64,000 bases of DNA from Mycogone perniciosa. Taxonomy: Eukaryota > Ascomycota > Sordariomycetes > Hypocreales > Hypocreaceae. The DNA is taken from contig JAOALB010000093.1 of the NCBI GenBank assembly GCA_025331125.1, positions 166,389 through 230,388 of the forward strand, in the 5' to 3' direction. Below, one piece after another: positions 44,592-57,043 of the stretch. Positions within the stretch are counted from its first letter, which is position 1, and each line of letters starts with the position of its first letter. A program made the position numbers and the translations under genes. Under the pieces are notes generated by a model. That model ran no database searches and was not told where the DNA came from. It worked only from the letters and a program-made list of their open reading frames with translations.

Positions 44592-47061
44592 TTATTGGAG
44601 CATTGCATCCTCGCCGATACCTTGCAGATTTGGCAGTGTCAAACCGGCTGCCATCGCCTGAAGCTTAAACTCCGGGTTGCATGGCAGGGAATGAGACTTG
44701 TGCTACACATATTGTCAGACCGAAAACTCCCGATAGTGCACGTGTGGGTTAGTCAACTTACGTATTTCAGACCATTAAGGTTCTTGTAACGTTTGCCACA
44801 GGTTTCACAGTTGAACGGCTTTTCCTTCTCCATGCCCAAAGTGCCAGGATACGGAGCGCTCGTCTCTGGGTTGACAATAGAAAAGGTTCCGTCCCCGTTT
44901 TCGTGTAGCTGTTGTGTCTGATGGCCATGTGCTTTGTGGTACCTAATTTGAGTCTCGGGTTAGCTATCTAACCGTTCAATAGCGGACAAATCGAGCCAAC
45001 TTACTTCAAACCGTTCTGGTTCTTGTAGGCCTTCTCACATCCAATAACGGGACATTTGAATGGTTTGTGCTCCTCAGGCATCATCATACTTTGTAATCGT
45101 GCAAGCAGTGCTTTGTTGGCTTCGGGATCAGCAAACTGGCCAGAGGTGAGACCTAGCTGCGCAAGTTGTGCTTGGATGGATCGGTTCGCTTGCGGGAATG
45201 CGCCATTGGGGCTAAACAGATGCTTGCCCGGGTCATTAATACAGAAGTTGGAGTCGTTGTTACCATTGTTGCTTCCATTGCCAAACGTCATATCACCGAG
45301 ATCCGTAGCATCGCCACCGCCCATTGGCATGCCTGGCAGGTCCTCGTCCATGTCGCTCATCCTTGACTGCTGGGCTTGCTGCTGTGGCATTTGCTGTTGG
45401 GTTGTGAGGGTAGGGGTGTTGACTGAAGAAACGGTTGGGTTGTTTTGGAAGCCAAAACTGGCTGCTGCCGGGGTTGTGGGTTGTGACGTTCGCAAGCCTT
45501 GTGTGATGCCAGAGGTATTCATGTTGAGCTGCGGTCGCTGCTGCTGGCCAAATAGCTGCCGTGTCTGATGCATCTTCTGACTATCATCCATATCCATTGT
45601 GCCAATGGCATCATCCATCTCCATATCAGCCACTGCATCCATCTCGTCATTCATACCATTGTTTATGGAAGCATTCATCTGGAGCATAGAAGCACCAACA
45701 ACACCTTGAGGCCCGCCCATCTGCAGCCCAGAACCAGCTGAGCGATGCTGTTGCCCAAGCTGACCTGATGGCTGGGCATTGCCTTGGCCCGGTGTCGGAG
45801 TGGTTCTAGAGCTCGGCATTTTGGGAGACCCCTGCATGCCCATCTGACCAAACGGAGTGAAGGCACTGTTCCTCGTTGTATTGGGACTCGGTTGGGTATG
45901 CGCTTCTTCATAATGCTGAAGTAAGTCGTGTAGGTTGGGCAAGATCTTGCCGCAACATGTGAAGTCTCTCATGAAGTTCGCCTCAAGTTTCGGAAGGTAG
46001 GAAGAGGAGTGGAAGGACGGCGATTGATGGGCGCCGCCGGTGAATGGCGAAGTGCCATGCATCATAATGCTGCGGGCGCATCGTGTCAGCGAACGAAGAG
46101 TTGATTAATGGATATAACACAAAAAGAAAAGAAAAAAGATGAACACATGTGTTGACAAGTGCTGACGAATCTCCGAGTGCACATCGCGGATGTGATGTGG
46201 TAGCCGTGAGGCGTTCGGAATGGCGGGGGAGATGGAGAGAGAGCAAGGCGAGGGGCGGTGGGCGCGGGGTGCAGGCGGTAAGGGTCCAAAATGTCTCGCA
46301 TGTCGTGAAGATAAAATCGGACGATGATGATGTGTCGGGAGAGAGGAGAGGCGTAGAGACGAGGGGAGACGAGAGAGGATGATGAACAAACAGAAGAAAA
46401 AAATGTGTGACAGAGGGACGACAACTTACTCGTCTCGCACAAAGCTACCAAACGACATGCCACCCCAGCTCATTCCGCCCATCAGACTGCCGGCAAGACT
46501 CTCACGGCGGTTGCGGTTCACATTGTCCCGGTTCTGGTTATTGACAGAGATGGGCTTTGGCCCAGCGCTCACAAACGAGTCCTGTCGGGTGCGGCCCATG
46601 GCAGCATCGAGCCCTGGGCCTGTAGTCATCTCGGCGTCGTCGTCGTAGTCAAGCGCGGCGCAATCGGTCAGACGGATGTCGAGCTCCGGGAAGGCCGCGG
46701 CAAAGAGCTTCTTTCTCGTGGTGGAATCGGTCGCGGACGGCGATAATGATACTGCTGTGAGCGCGTCCTCACGAGGCGCCGTAGCGTTGTTGATGAAGCA
46801 GATGGGTTTGGAAGACGGAGCGGCAGAGAAAAGGTCGGGGGGTGTTGCTGGTTGGGGTGAAGGCGATTGTGTCAGCGACGAGGAGTTCAGCGACGCTGGA
46901 GACTCGGCAAAATAGGCAGCGAGATCGCTGGCGCTTCCGGCTATAGCGCTGGCGCTCGCTGTGGCACTAGTGAAGGTGCTGGGATTGGCGCTGGCGCTGG
47001 CCTGTGTGGACGCCTGGGCGTTGTCCTCGGAGCTCTGAAACCACTTGAACGCGTTGCGCAT
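44592..47061 (-). CDS. SFP1: Sfp1-type C2H2 zinc-finger transcriptional regulator
   Basis: Four exons (46430-47061, 45005-46069, 44762-44942, 44592-44702) give 662 residues, all in phase. Exon 1 is Ser/Ala-rich and ends in GGMSWGGMSFGSFVRDE. Exon 2 opens with the conserved SPSFHSSSYLPKLEANFMRDFTCCGKILPNLHDLLQHYEEAH block, an atypical zinc finger, then a Met/Gln/Asn-rich stretch. Two C-terminal C2H2 fingers share the KNxNGLKYHKxH ending: one at about 550-573 split by an intron, the other at about 608-630 also split just after GLKY. The long linker between the fingers is the split-finger layout of Sfp1, which in yeast drives ribosome biogenesis genes under TORC1. Intron 1 is 360 nt. An upstream in-frame ATG at 47145 is less likely than MRNAFKWFQ at 47061. 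Confidence 0.85.
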
Positions 47062-48388
47062 AATAAATGTTGCTTGGCGGTGTGCCGTGGAATTCTGCCA
47101 AACAGGCAGAGGGGATAAGAGAAGAAGGATAATAATAAGACACAAAAAAGGGAAGAATGAAGCGAGGCGTCCCCGAGGCTTGCGTGATCGTGTTGTCTTT
47201 TCTCGTTGCTTTTATTATTAATGCCACACTGGGCCAGGCAGTGCAGTTCTCGGCAGACCGGAAGTCGTGGATAGAGAGCGAGAGTGGCGTACTTTGACTG
47301 AATCGTTCGTTTGTCGATGGAAGCCGGAGTGGGAGAGCGCGAAATCAGCAGCGGTGCTTGTAGTTATTCGCGAGAGTGAGAGGAGCTGGATAGAGTCGGG
47401 ATAGAGTCAACGCTGCAAGGTCGGACTTTAAGTTCAGAACCACGGACGCCTTCTGAAGCTTCCAATCCAAAGCTTTTCCCGTGTGAGTCGTCGTGCCTCG
47501 GCCGGCGCCTTGTGTATTATTGGGTAATATTATAAGCCTCGTGGTGGCAAGCGTATTGATGAATCGATAGATGCCCAAGTCGTCGGTATTGTAGTTGGCA
47601 GCCACTCCGCTGATATCGCCCTGGGTGTGCTGCGGGTTTGTTGGGCTACAAACGCAGCTAAGGATGCGATGGTGTAAGTCGGTTGGTCTGCCTGTCACGT
47701 CGCGCAACGGAGCACAGCTAGAAATGTGGCTGCTGCTCTTGCCCGAGTACGATTACTCACACGCTGCAAGTTCGAGTCAGTGGCCCCGAGCCTCGTCGAC
47801 AAGTTGTTGTAAAGCTGCTTCACGATGATTCGGCCCTTGGAAAGTGCTTTAGGTGGCGGCAGGGGGGTGCCGATGGTGAAGAATGAAGAGGAGAAAGAAA
47901 GAGGATGGAAATAGACAACCAAAGGCCAGCGTCTTGGTGATAGTATAGTAGTCGGAATATACTTCGCAGTAGTACTACTATTACCTTGGAGTACTCGTAC
48001 AATACTCCGTAGTGAGCTCTCCATCACATCCAGGTCGGCGGCCAGGTCCCTTGGAAGAAGCCATGCAACCATAACCATGCAAGCCAGGCCAATCCACGCC
48101 AATCCACGCCAAAGCGCCCTCCACCCATAGACGACGATCCGTCGTGCTCGGTCTCCCCCTCCCCCTGTAAACGCTGGAGCACTGATCTCATCGCTGCCAG
48201 TGTCACAGAAACAGGGGTTGGCGCTAAAACGGTTAATTGGGGCGCATCACCCTACGAGTACACATGCACATGCATACATACAGGTACGTACCTCGAGACT
48301 CCGCACTCCAGTTGTCGTATAAGCCCGCCGAAAACGAGACTCAGCGATGGCTGTATTCCGTAGGATGCACTCGTATTGGACGAAGTAG

Positions 48389-48563
48389 TACTCCGTACAT
48401 AGTACTCGTAGGCCTACTCGTACATGCTGCATACACCTTGGAATGCCAAGCCCGTGGGGGTGCAGTCGTCTCGGTGGACAGACAGAATCAGGGTAAGAAG
48501 AAGGTGAGGGAGGATTGTCGCTCACGCCGAATACTAGTCGTAGGTGTACGGACTACGGAGTAC
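48389..48563. repeat. Heptamer repeats TACTCCGTAC and TACGGAGTAC
   Basis: TACTCCGTAC at 48389-48398 and its complement at 48554-48563, with several TACTCGTA words between and after them. Confidence 0.65.
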
Positions 48564-51083
48564 ATAGTACTCGTAGTAGTAGGGAGCCAAAAACACGGAT
48601 GGCGGCTTGTGAACCAATGCTAATTAATATCTGGCATGTAGTACATACTCGTACATAATTACGGAGTAGTACTCGTAATCGTGCATTCAAGCATGCCTAA
48701 CGAGTGGTCATCCGTTATTATCCCGCCGAATCGGGTATTTCAGGCGGCACTACGCCCTCAACAGGAAATAATAATAAAGGACTAGACGCTCTTGATCGTA
48801 CCACAAGTTTAGTGAGCCGGCAGCTATTCCATGCCTGGCCAGATTTGTCCTGGTCATCGCGCTTGATATTCCCCAATCTTTGTTTTATCTAAATTGCCAG
48901 ATTTCCATCTCTCATGATGACAAGCTCAAAGCAAGCTCCAGTTTAACATTAGTACATACTCGTAGGCGCCCATCATATCCCCGGTACGAGCATGTAATGC
49001 TCCGACACCTATGGCCCCATCAAAAGTACGGGATTTCGGCGTCTTCTACTTTAAGCAGTAGTGCTCTGTGCCTACTAAGGGAAGTAAGAAGTACATACAA
49101 TAGACACCACAAGCCCAGGATCTACTAAATACACCTTCAAGAATTATAGCTGTTGGCGGAAATTGCCGCTGTCAAGTAAGTAATAGTACAAAGTGATAAT
49201 ACGGAGTAGATATTACCAACATCTTCATCAGCCACCAACAAGGCCAATCATACGATCAAGTCAGTACTGGTTACTCCATAATGCGAGTATAATAGGGTGC
49301 TACATTAGTACATGGGACCTATGTATCTTAGTATCCGTAGCCTGCAAGTTTCGTATCCGCACTAGCGAGGACAATTGCCCGGTTCGGAAGAGCCAGAGTT
49401 TCAGTCCAAGGCAGTCGGTCAAGTTTTAACAGAAACAACTCTCTCAACGCGTTAGGATAAAGCTCCAAGAGGCCAGCCAATATGGTTTAATTGTCTTACA
49501 TTTGACTCCTCTTCGTCAACCACCCCAACTCCAACAAACGGATCAGCCACCGTAGTGTGTTCTTGGTCCACTTTACCATTCTGGCTCTTTTTTCCGTCCA
49601 CTCACCGCCCGCTAAAGCACACACACACATGCATGCTACCGAGACGGGCATACACATAGATAGGTACGGAGGCCATGCAAGCCAAACGAGTGAATCCTCG
49701 GCGTTGTCGAGTGTTCCTTTCCTATGTACATCACCAGTGGCTGGGATACGCTGCTTTCGATCCCCAATAGTAACGGGAGCGTCTTATTTTATCAGGTTAC
49801 GCAACTTGCTCTGAATAGGCTGGGCAGCTGTGATGACGCACACCGGCATGTCCACATGACAACTTACAGCTCCGCCCGTGCAGCGCTTACTTTCACGTCT
49901 CAACGCGTTGGGCTTTGACACCGCCAGATATGCATTACTATCTCGTCATTACGACAGCTAGGCATGGGGTGCATGCATGATTACTTGCTTTTTACCACTA
50001 CTACTACTACCTACTTGCAGCCGGAGTATGTAGTAGTACTCCGTACGACTAGTACTATATGATGATGGAGTTGACCAGGACGCGCCGAGGCGATCGAGAT
50101 GAACAAATGTCAATGTTCGAGGACCTGGGGCGCTGCCATGACCAAAGACCATTGGACAGAAAAATCCCCTGCACGTTGCCAGGCCCGGGGTCAAGGAGGA
50201 TGGCCGAGATTGGCGCATCAAGAAATGTTAGCCGTCTCCGCCTGCCATGCTACGCAACTGCGGTCTCCGACGCCGTCAGCACCAGGCCGAACAGTCTGAC
50301 CTGCCTCCATCCGAGATTGAAGATCCATCTCTGGAGTCCATAATAGTCGGGCCAGTCCGGGATGGCGAGGCATGTACATATGTACGAGTATCAACAGCAT
50401 CTTTGCCCCAAGCATTTCCTACAACAGTTCTCCGTACATACGAGTACAATGGTGTATGTATGGATTACCCAATTCGACATCACGCATAGCAGGGGTGTCC
50501 ACATGACGGTGGGCCCTTATTTTAATCATGTACGGCACTGGATGCACTTCTGCCGTTAGCAAGTCGGCACACGGCAACTTGGTCATTTCCACGGAGGACG
50601 GACAACCCGTACAAGAGCCTTCGGGCGTATTTCCGTTGACCCTCGAATCTACGAAGCAGGCACATGTTACTCGTATATTGGTACACTCTGACAATTGGCT
50701 TGAAGCTTGATTGGTTGGCCAGGTGCGTATTGTTACTATGTATTCATACCGAAAATGGCTCCTCCGAACTGTTCAGGTCGTCCAACCAACCATGGGAATA
50801 TCAACTTGGACTGACTGACTTACTGCATGCCGCCCACCAGCAATTTGAACACTGTTGTTGGCAGGCATGTATCGGCACTGGGCAGGTTACATGTCTGCAC
50901 GGTGCACCATGGGGCACTGGCATCTGTCGAAACAAGGGCATCGACGACGTTCTACCTTCAAGCATAAAAAGTGCCTGAGCACCGGTCTTGGCCGACGCGA
51001 GGCGCTTCTGTTGGTGGATGCGCAGCTGGGCCCTGTTTCGTCTGGACCAAAGTGGGTGCTTCTATTCTATGTACTCGTAGTAT

Positions 51084-51100
51084 TACGGAGTACTTCGTAC
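51084..51100. repeat. Composite heptamer repeat
   Basis: TACGGAGTACTTCGTAC: one TACGGAG unit joined head to head to an inverted TACGAAG unit. Confidence 0.75.
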
Positions 51101-51831
51101 TAGCAGAGTGGGCTCATGGAACAAATAGACCCTGTTCCACAGCTTCCATCAGCCGTCATATGCCCCCACCTGCTTCCGCCACTGGTCTCGTGGTGACTGG
51201 AGATTTTGGACCCTGGATGCATTTGACAGACAGGTGGCTGTCGAATCTCGATCGTCATGTCGGTCCAGCCAACAAAAGAAACGTTGGCTGCGATTTATTC
51301 ACGGCGTGTGGGCCATTGTGAGATCCGAGGCCATTGTTTAGAACTTGCACATACGAGTACTCGTACGTACATATAATTAGTAGCACCAATATTACATTCA
51401 TCGCCATGGTTTCTCAACTACCGAATTATTAGCCCCTTGTCTATTCGGTACTATTTAGAAGTGCTGACTTCCTACCAAGTATGTACTCGTACTACCTACG
51501 GAGTACTAGTAGTCCTATTATCACTCACTAAATTAGCAGTAGTAGTTTGATCTGCAGGTTACGATCCATATCACATCCATCGCCAACCGCTCGTATTCAG
51601 GTGGGTTGCCGCCATCTAGAAAGTAATAAGTCATCAATTATTTGGCTGGGCGCTTGGAGAGGACAGATTGTCTTCTTTTAGACTTGTGCATTTTGAGAGC
51701 GACCAGTAATTTGCGAGGTGGTTTGTTTTTGCTGGCAGGTAATTGGTGGAGATATCTAGTGCATGTAACATGATGATAAAACTAGTCCGTATAAATCAGA
51801 TAAACAGTACGAGTAATAAACCCATTACAAG

Positions 51832-51847
51832 TACTCGTACGAAGTAC
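51832..51847. repeat. Composite repeat TACTCGTACGAAGTAC
   Basis: A shorter TACTCG word abuts a TACGAAG unit, showing how the TACTCGTA variant joins the family. Confidence 0.65.
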
Positions 51848-52260
51848 TAATACAAGGAGCTCTTCATCCTGGCGAGCAAGTCAGCCGCCCTAGTGGCCAT
51901 CAATTACGTATGACGTAGCAATGATCTACATAAGGTACGTCGATATTCTAGGGACGGCGCGCGTGACAGTTCGTTCGATGGCTCAATGCTCAATGATTGC
52001 ATGATGCTAAGCCACTTTTGTCGATTGAAAGCTTTCAAGCCAAGCTGGTGTCATAGAAGTTCATCGTGATCACTGCTCCGTAGTAGCAATCACAGATAGA
52101 GTTTCCGTCGCCGGCAAAGAGATCCGAGGTTTCCGATTTATTCCAACTAGGCGACGCAGGTGGCTCAGCTTGCATGTACAATGCCGCAAGCCGAGGCTGT
52201 TTCTGAGTTGCCTGGCGATCCTGGCCGGGTAAAGGTTCAGGGTAACATGTATTTCTTACA

Positions 52261-52277
52261 TACTTCGTACTCCGTAC
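52261..52277. repeat. Composite heptamer repeat
   Basis: TACTTCGTACTCCGTAC: the exact reverse complement of the tandem form TACGGAGTACGAAGTAC. Confidence 0.75.
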
Positions 52278-53487
52278 AGCGCGGAATATCGGATGGCATG
52301 AAACTATAAGCCGCTGATCATGTGTATCTGGTAGATCGGGACGTGGATGATAGTAAAGGGCGAGATGGCACTTTGAGCTGCACAGTTTCATTTTGCAGAA
52401 GCTTCGTGGGCGAATATGTACTCTACACAAGACCATCAAGCAGAGCGGCCAGATTGAATCTACCGCAAACCTCGGGGCTTTGAAGGGGCTATTACAACCT
52501 GTGCAAATGCACAATATGGAGGCCCGACTGTGCCAGGGCATAACCCATCGCGTTTGGCTACCATCGGCTCTCGCCAGGGGAAGAATCGAGTGCTTACATA
52601 CATGTTCACAGCGATTCTTCAGGAAATTTCAAGTGGCGACCCACTCGTCCGCACAGAATGCCGCACTCGCCGCAGAGGCGCCGCAGAGCGGCCAAGTCAA
52701 CACTATTATGATGAGTCGATATCGGGCGTTTCCGCCACCAGAAGGGCGAGAATGTTCACACAATCTTGTATGATGAGAAATCGAAGCGCATATATCTCGG
52801 GGAAAACATTTCAATTCCAGAGAAATCTCAAGCTCATATTCACCAGCAGTGTGAAAATCGGGAATGGCCTTTTTTTCCACGTTTTTTTCGGCCGGAGTTG
52901 GCGCGGTGAATATTCGGGGTTCGTCGTATATGGCGGCGGTTTTGCGGGACGGCTCGGAATGATAAGTGTTTGACATCATGCGATCACATCGGCACAAAGC
53001 AACTGGGCTGCCAACATATATAGCAATGGGCTCAGCTTTCGTCAACACCACATCACCTACCAAACTGACTCAACCAATTGACTCGCCTATTACGACTTCG
53101 ACACATCACATATAATATTAGATACTAAATCCACCAAAACGACAGCCTCTCTTGGCAGACATTGATTTTCTAACGATTCAATACCTATTTTTATTCCCGG
53201 ATCCACATACACTTGGCGACGCCACTACCACCACCTCTGTTGAACCTCATTTGAAGGACTCACCTCATCCTTCTGAGGCTTTAAAATCACGCCGAAAGCC
53301 GCCCATTGATCCGACACAGCTTCCTATAATCAACTTGATCTCTCACAACCCAGGAATAGCCTACACGGGACCAACATTTCTCACAATTACGTCCGCCTGA
53401 AAAGAAAAAGAGCTTTCCGACAGGAGTTTGAGCTCAAGCCAGCAACCTCAGACAACTACACACTCTACCTACAACACCACAGCAGCC

Positions 53488-54252
53488 ATGAGAGTCATCA
53501 GCAAGGAAGAAGAGGACGCCCACTACAAGGCCATCGTCAAAGCCGGCCTCGTCGGCGGAACCGTCGGTCTAGCCCTCGGCGTCGGCGGTGTCGCCCTGGC
53601 CTCCAAACGCTATCCCTCCTTCCGGGGCCTGACACTGCCCTTCCGGGCCTTCCTGATCACCTCTACGGGTACGTTCGGTGCCATCGTGCAGGCGGAACAT
53701 GAGTCGATCAACTTCCACAAGCTCAACGACCCCATGGCCGACTACCGCGACAGCGCAACGCGCGCGGCGGACCTGATCCGCGAGAACGAGACGGCGTACC
53801 AGCGGTTCATGGCGTATGGACGCGAGAACCGCTACACGATCGTGTTTGCATCGTGGCTGGCGAGCATGGCGGTTGCGTTTGCCGCAGTGAGCCGTGCGCC
53901 GATGAGCACGGCGCAGAAGATGGTGCAGGCACGTGTGTATGCGCAGGGCTTGACGCTGGCGGTGCTTATTGTGTCGGCGGTATTCGAGGTGAACGATGTG
54001 AAGAACGGCAGTGGGCGATGGGAGACGGTTTTGGTGGTTGATCCGAATGACCCGACGCATAAGCATCTGATTGAGAAGAAGATTCACAAGGAGGAGTACG
54101 AGGGCCAGGACCTGTGGAAGGGTAAGTCGTTCCCGGACATGACTACCGATGAAGGGGTTGACGAATATGCTAACTGAAATTTCATAGATATGGTTGAGGC
54201 TGAGGAGCGGAGGTTAGCTGCCAGGAAGCAGATGAAGGAGCAGCAACACTAG
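53488..54252 (+). CDS. RCF2: Respiratory supercomplex factor 2 (HIG1 domain)
   Basis: Inner-membrane protein that associates with cytochrome oxidase and respiratory supercomplexes. Exons 53488-54121 and 54188-54252 give 232 residues. The intron (donor GTAAGT, branch GCTAAC) rebuilds the tail DMVEAEERRLAARKQMKEQQH. Hydrophobic segments occur at about 18-38 and 45-65, then two more in the HIG1 domain at about 115-185, which includes QKMVQARVYAQ, close to the QRRQ-type HIG1 signature. The protein begins MRVISKEEEDAHYKA. The preceding in-frame codons up to 53428 would need a TTG start and are excluded. Confidence 0.88.
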
Positions 54253-54613
54253 TAGGCGAAGCCTACTTATTCCTTCACTCATTAGGAGGCTGACGATGAC
54301 GGAGTCGACAATGTCAGAACACCTACATGTCATCCTTTCCTTTCCCCTCTCACCAAAACCGAACACAGAAAACACATCAATCAAAAAGAGAAGCCATCTC
54401 TGTAGCATACTGGGCATGGATTATGGAGTTGGCGGTCGGATAGAACCAAAAAGTTTACTGGGGGTGGAATGGTCTTTCATTGGAGTCATAGAATGCATGG
54501 CATCGGGGGCTTTTATTTTTTTCACTGTACACTACTAAATGACGCAATATAAGTCAATATGCTTGGTATCGTGATATGTAATTGCTATCATCAACTCATC
54601 CAAATATCTATCG
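54253..54613. other. Convergent 3' flanks of RCF2 and kelch protein
   Basis: A 361-bp gap with no gene seen. Confidence 0.5.
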
Positions 54614-56209
54614 TCATACATCGATCGTAAAATGGCTAATTTGTGAGTAATATGCGTGAACCGCTAACTCCAAGATCATCACATCGCCAAACACCTCGCT
54701 GCCATCAAAACCCCCAATCACCACCAACCTGCTATCATACAGGACCGTCCCATGATAGCCCCTTCCACTAGGCGGCAGTCCGTACACCTTGCGTTTGTCC
54801 CAAGTCATCGTCACTAAATTGAGGAGTAGCACATCGTTGCAATATTCAGAACCGTCGTGACCGCCGATGACGAAGAGATATGAGCCCACAATGGTAGCTG
54901 TATGCGAGAGGCGGCGGAAGGTGACTGGGATGCTGACGACTTTCCATACATGCTTCTCCACGTCGTAGATCCATACATCGTCGAAGCACTCGCCACCGTC
55001 AGAGCCACCAAAGATAATGAGCTTGCTGCCGACCATGTTTGCCGTGTGATAGCCTCGAGCCTTCGGCCGGCGGTCTTTGGAGCCTTGTGATGGCTTCTCA
55101 GCACTAGATATGAGCTTCCACGACATTTTGCTCGTGTCACTGACATCGAGTCGCCAGATATCGTTCAAAGCGCGAACGCCATCGCCGCCACCGAAAACGT
55201 AGATGCCATTCTTGTATAGACATGCGGTATGCGCTCGGCGCTTCGAGGGCACTTTGTCACCCACAATCCGAGGTTTCGACCACCGGAAATTGACTGTGTC
55301 GAGAACATAGACATCGTTGTAGTAAGCCGGACCGTCGCCTCCGCCAAACACCACCAGCTTCTTGCCCACTGCGGTACACGTCATGGCCCTTAGCGGCATT
55401 GGAATATCCCCGATCATGTGCGGCACAGACCAGTAGAAGGCGTCGGCATCGAGAATGTACATGGTATTGAAGCACGTCTTGGCGTCGCAGCCGCCGAATA
55501 TGTACACATTGGAGCCGATCAGGGTCGTCGTGTGGGCTCGGAGACTGGAGTGTGGTGATCCGGACACTGGGGCCCTGGACCAGTACATGCCGGACGCCGG
55601 CGCAGGAGGTACGTCTGGCGCATCTTCTGGATTTTGGAGAGGGGGAAATGGAATATGTTTGCCGGGCGGAGGACGAGACACGGCGGGATTCTGCTGGCGA
55701 GTTGCTACTGCGGACGTGGACTTCGCTGGCACTGGCGCTGGCGCCGCCGTCACCGGCTTTGGGTCGGTATTCCCCTCGTGTGGAACATCAGTGGTGCTAT
55801 TGGATGCTGATGGTATCTTTCTTGGTGCGGGAATTGTAGTGGACGGCCGTGGAGGTATTTGTGAGGTTGACTGCGCGCGCTGGCGGATAGCTAGATCAGC
55901 AGGTCTGCTGCGCTGATCACCGTTCTTGGAGGCGAGTTGGCCGGGGGTATGGCTTCTCGGTAGCGGCGCGGGTGTGGGTGCGGGTGTGGGTGCAGGTGGT
56001 GGTGGTGGTGGTGCAGGTGCTATATCCTCTTCTTCGGACTCATACTCGGACTCGGATGACTCTTCTTCGACAATTGTGGGCTTTTTGGTGGCCAGGGAGT
56101 CGGCGATGATCTTCTGAGACCGCACAGTCTTGATGGTCTGGGAAGAAGAGGATGGTGTCTTGACAGGCGATCGGGTCGAGTGAGCGGATGACTTGCCCGA
56201 ATCCGCCAT
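54614..56209 (-). CDS. Kelch-repeat protein with disordered acidic/proline-rich N-terminus
   Basis: A single exon of 531 residues. Residues 1-205 look disordered: Ser/Thr-rich start, an acidic block EEESSESEYESEEED near 48-62, a Pro/Ala run near 64-85, and Pro-rich text up to PPAPASGMYWSRAPV. The rest is a kelch beta-propeller of six blades, shown by VYIFGGCD, LVVFGGGDGPAYYNDVYVLD, IYVFGGGDGVRALNDIWRLD, LIIFGGSDGGECFDDVWIYD, LFVIGGHDGSEYCNDVLLLN and LVVIGGFDGSEVFGDVMILE. There is no BTB or enzyme motif, so it is a scaffold or adaptor. Fungal kelch proteins of this sort include cell-polarity factors, but I cannot assign a specific orthologue. Confidence 0.82.
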   Translation of the reverse strand: MADSGKSSAHSTRSPVKTPSSSSQTIKTVRSQKIIADSLATKKPTIVEEESSESEYESEEEDIAPAPPPPPPAPTPAPTPAPLPRSHTPGQLASKNGDQRSRPADLAIRQRAQSTSQIPPRPSTTIPAPRKIPSASNSTTDVPHEGNTDPKPVTAAPAPVPAKSTSAVATRQQNPAVSRPPPGKHIPFPPLQNPEDAPDVPPAPASGMYWSRAPVSGSPHSSLRAHTTTLIGSNVYIFGGCDAKTCFNTMYILDADAFYWSVPHMIGDIPMPLRAMTCTAVGKKLVVFGGGDGPAYYNDVYVLDTVNFRWSKPRIVGDKVPSKRRAHTACLYKNGIYVFGGGDGVRALNDIWRLDVSDTSKMSWKLISSAEKPSQGSKDRRPKARGYHTANMVGSKLIIFGGSDGGECFDDVWIYDVEKHVWKVVSIPVTFRRLSHTATIVGSYLFVIGGHDGSEYCNDVLLLNLVTMTWDKRKVYGLPPSGRGYHGTVLYDSRLVVIGGFDGSEVFGDVMILELAVHAYYSQISHFTIDV

Positions 56210-57043
56210 GGTCTCGCTAAATTTTCCTCATTTCCCTTGCGGGAAAGAGGTTCGCGATTCTGCGGAGAGCAATCACAGCGAGCCGATCTCGCGAACGCGT
56301 GCGGGATGGAGGAGAGAAGAGATCGAAAGAGGGACGAAAGAGGAGGGGTTGGCCATAGCGGGCAGCTACCTATAGAATCATAATTATAGCAGTAAATTGC
56401 TCTCGGCGTGCCCACTAAAACCACTGGCGGGGGATCTACAGCAGGCGTATTGGTTAGAGGGACAGTGACGTAGAGCGGATAGAAAGCACCAAGACCCACA
56501 ACAGAGCTCGGAAACTCCAACATTTCTTTTCTGAGCATCAACTCAATGGCAGACTCACCATTTCAAATAAAACATCGCTTCCAAGTACCTGTATTAATTT
56601 TTAGAAGTTCTGATGCATTAATGATATCCTGTAAATATGAGATGAGCGTGAAAAACAATTGTGCAGCTGCTGGACACTTGTATGAGACAGACGTAGACTT
56701 TGGTCTCAAGCATAAAACTCATTACAAACGAGCAGCTGGAGAATTTTCCTGCTCCACTAGTGTCTTCACTCAACATCACCAAAACAGAGACTCAAGAAAC
56801 GACCCAATTGGCACTCAGTGCCACTTTTCCCTCCAGGATATTCAGAAGAAACTCGTTTTCTTTCATCTGGATCTCACTTGGAGACGGAGATTTAAAAAAA
56901 AAACACTGTCGTGGAAACCCTCCACTTTGTTTCCACACTTGGTTGACCTTTGAGACCGAATTCGATCCATCTTTTGCAACACATAACCTAGGATTGGAGA
57001 GACCCTTGTTTGAAAACTCTTCCTCTATACTCTGCCTGTCGCC
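56210..57043. other. Divergent promoter, kelch protein and DUS3
   Basis: An 834-bp shared upstream region. Overlapping open frames here (for example 56546-56953) have no recognisable content. The 120 bp before the DUS3 ATG are A+T-rich then T/C-rich, consistent with a leader. Confidence 0.45.

Larger units (their letters stand above)
47062..53487. other. 6.4 kb gene-poor, motif-rich region
   Basis: No gene I can support. It holds the upstream region of the SFP1-like gene and that of RCF2. From 48.2 to 52.3 kb the sequence is dotted with TACTCCGTA, TACGGAGTA and TACTCGTA words, more densely than elsewhere. A TATA-like TATATAG lies at 53017-53023, about 470 bp before RCF2. Confidence 0.4.

Noticed and set aside
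52530..52973. 147-codon plus-strand frame and the overlapping 168-codon minus-strand frame (52035-52541)
   Set aside because: No domain, no splice support, and mutually overlapping frames of similar quality.
53152..53400. 82-codon frame in the RCF2 upstream region
   Set aside because: It lacks an ATG (it opens with TTG) and has no recognisable content.
40728..56209. The two kelch genes as a recent tandem duplication
   Set aside because: They differ in domain layout (BTB present or absent), intron number and blade sequence, so shared kelch repeats alone do not indicate duplication.
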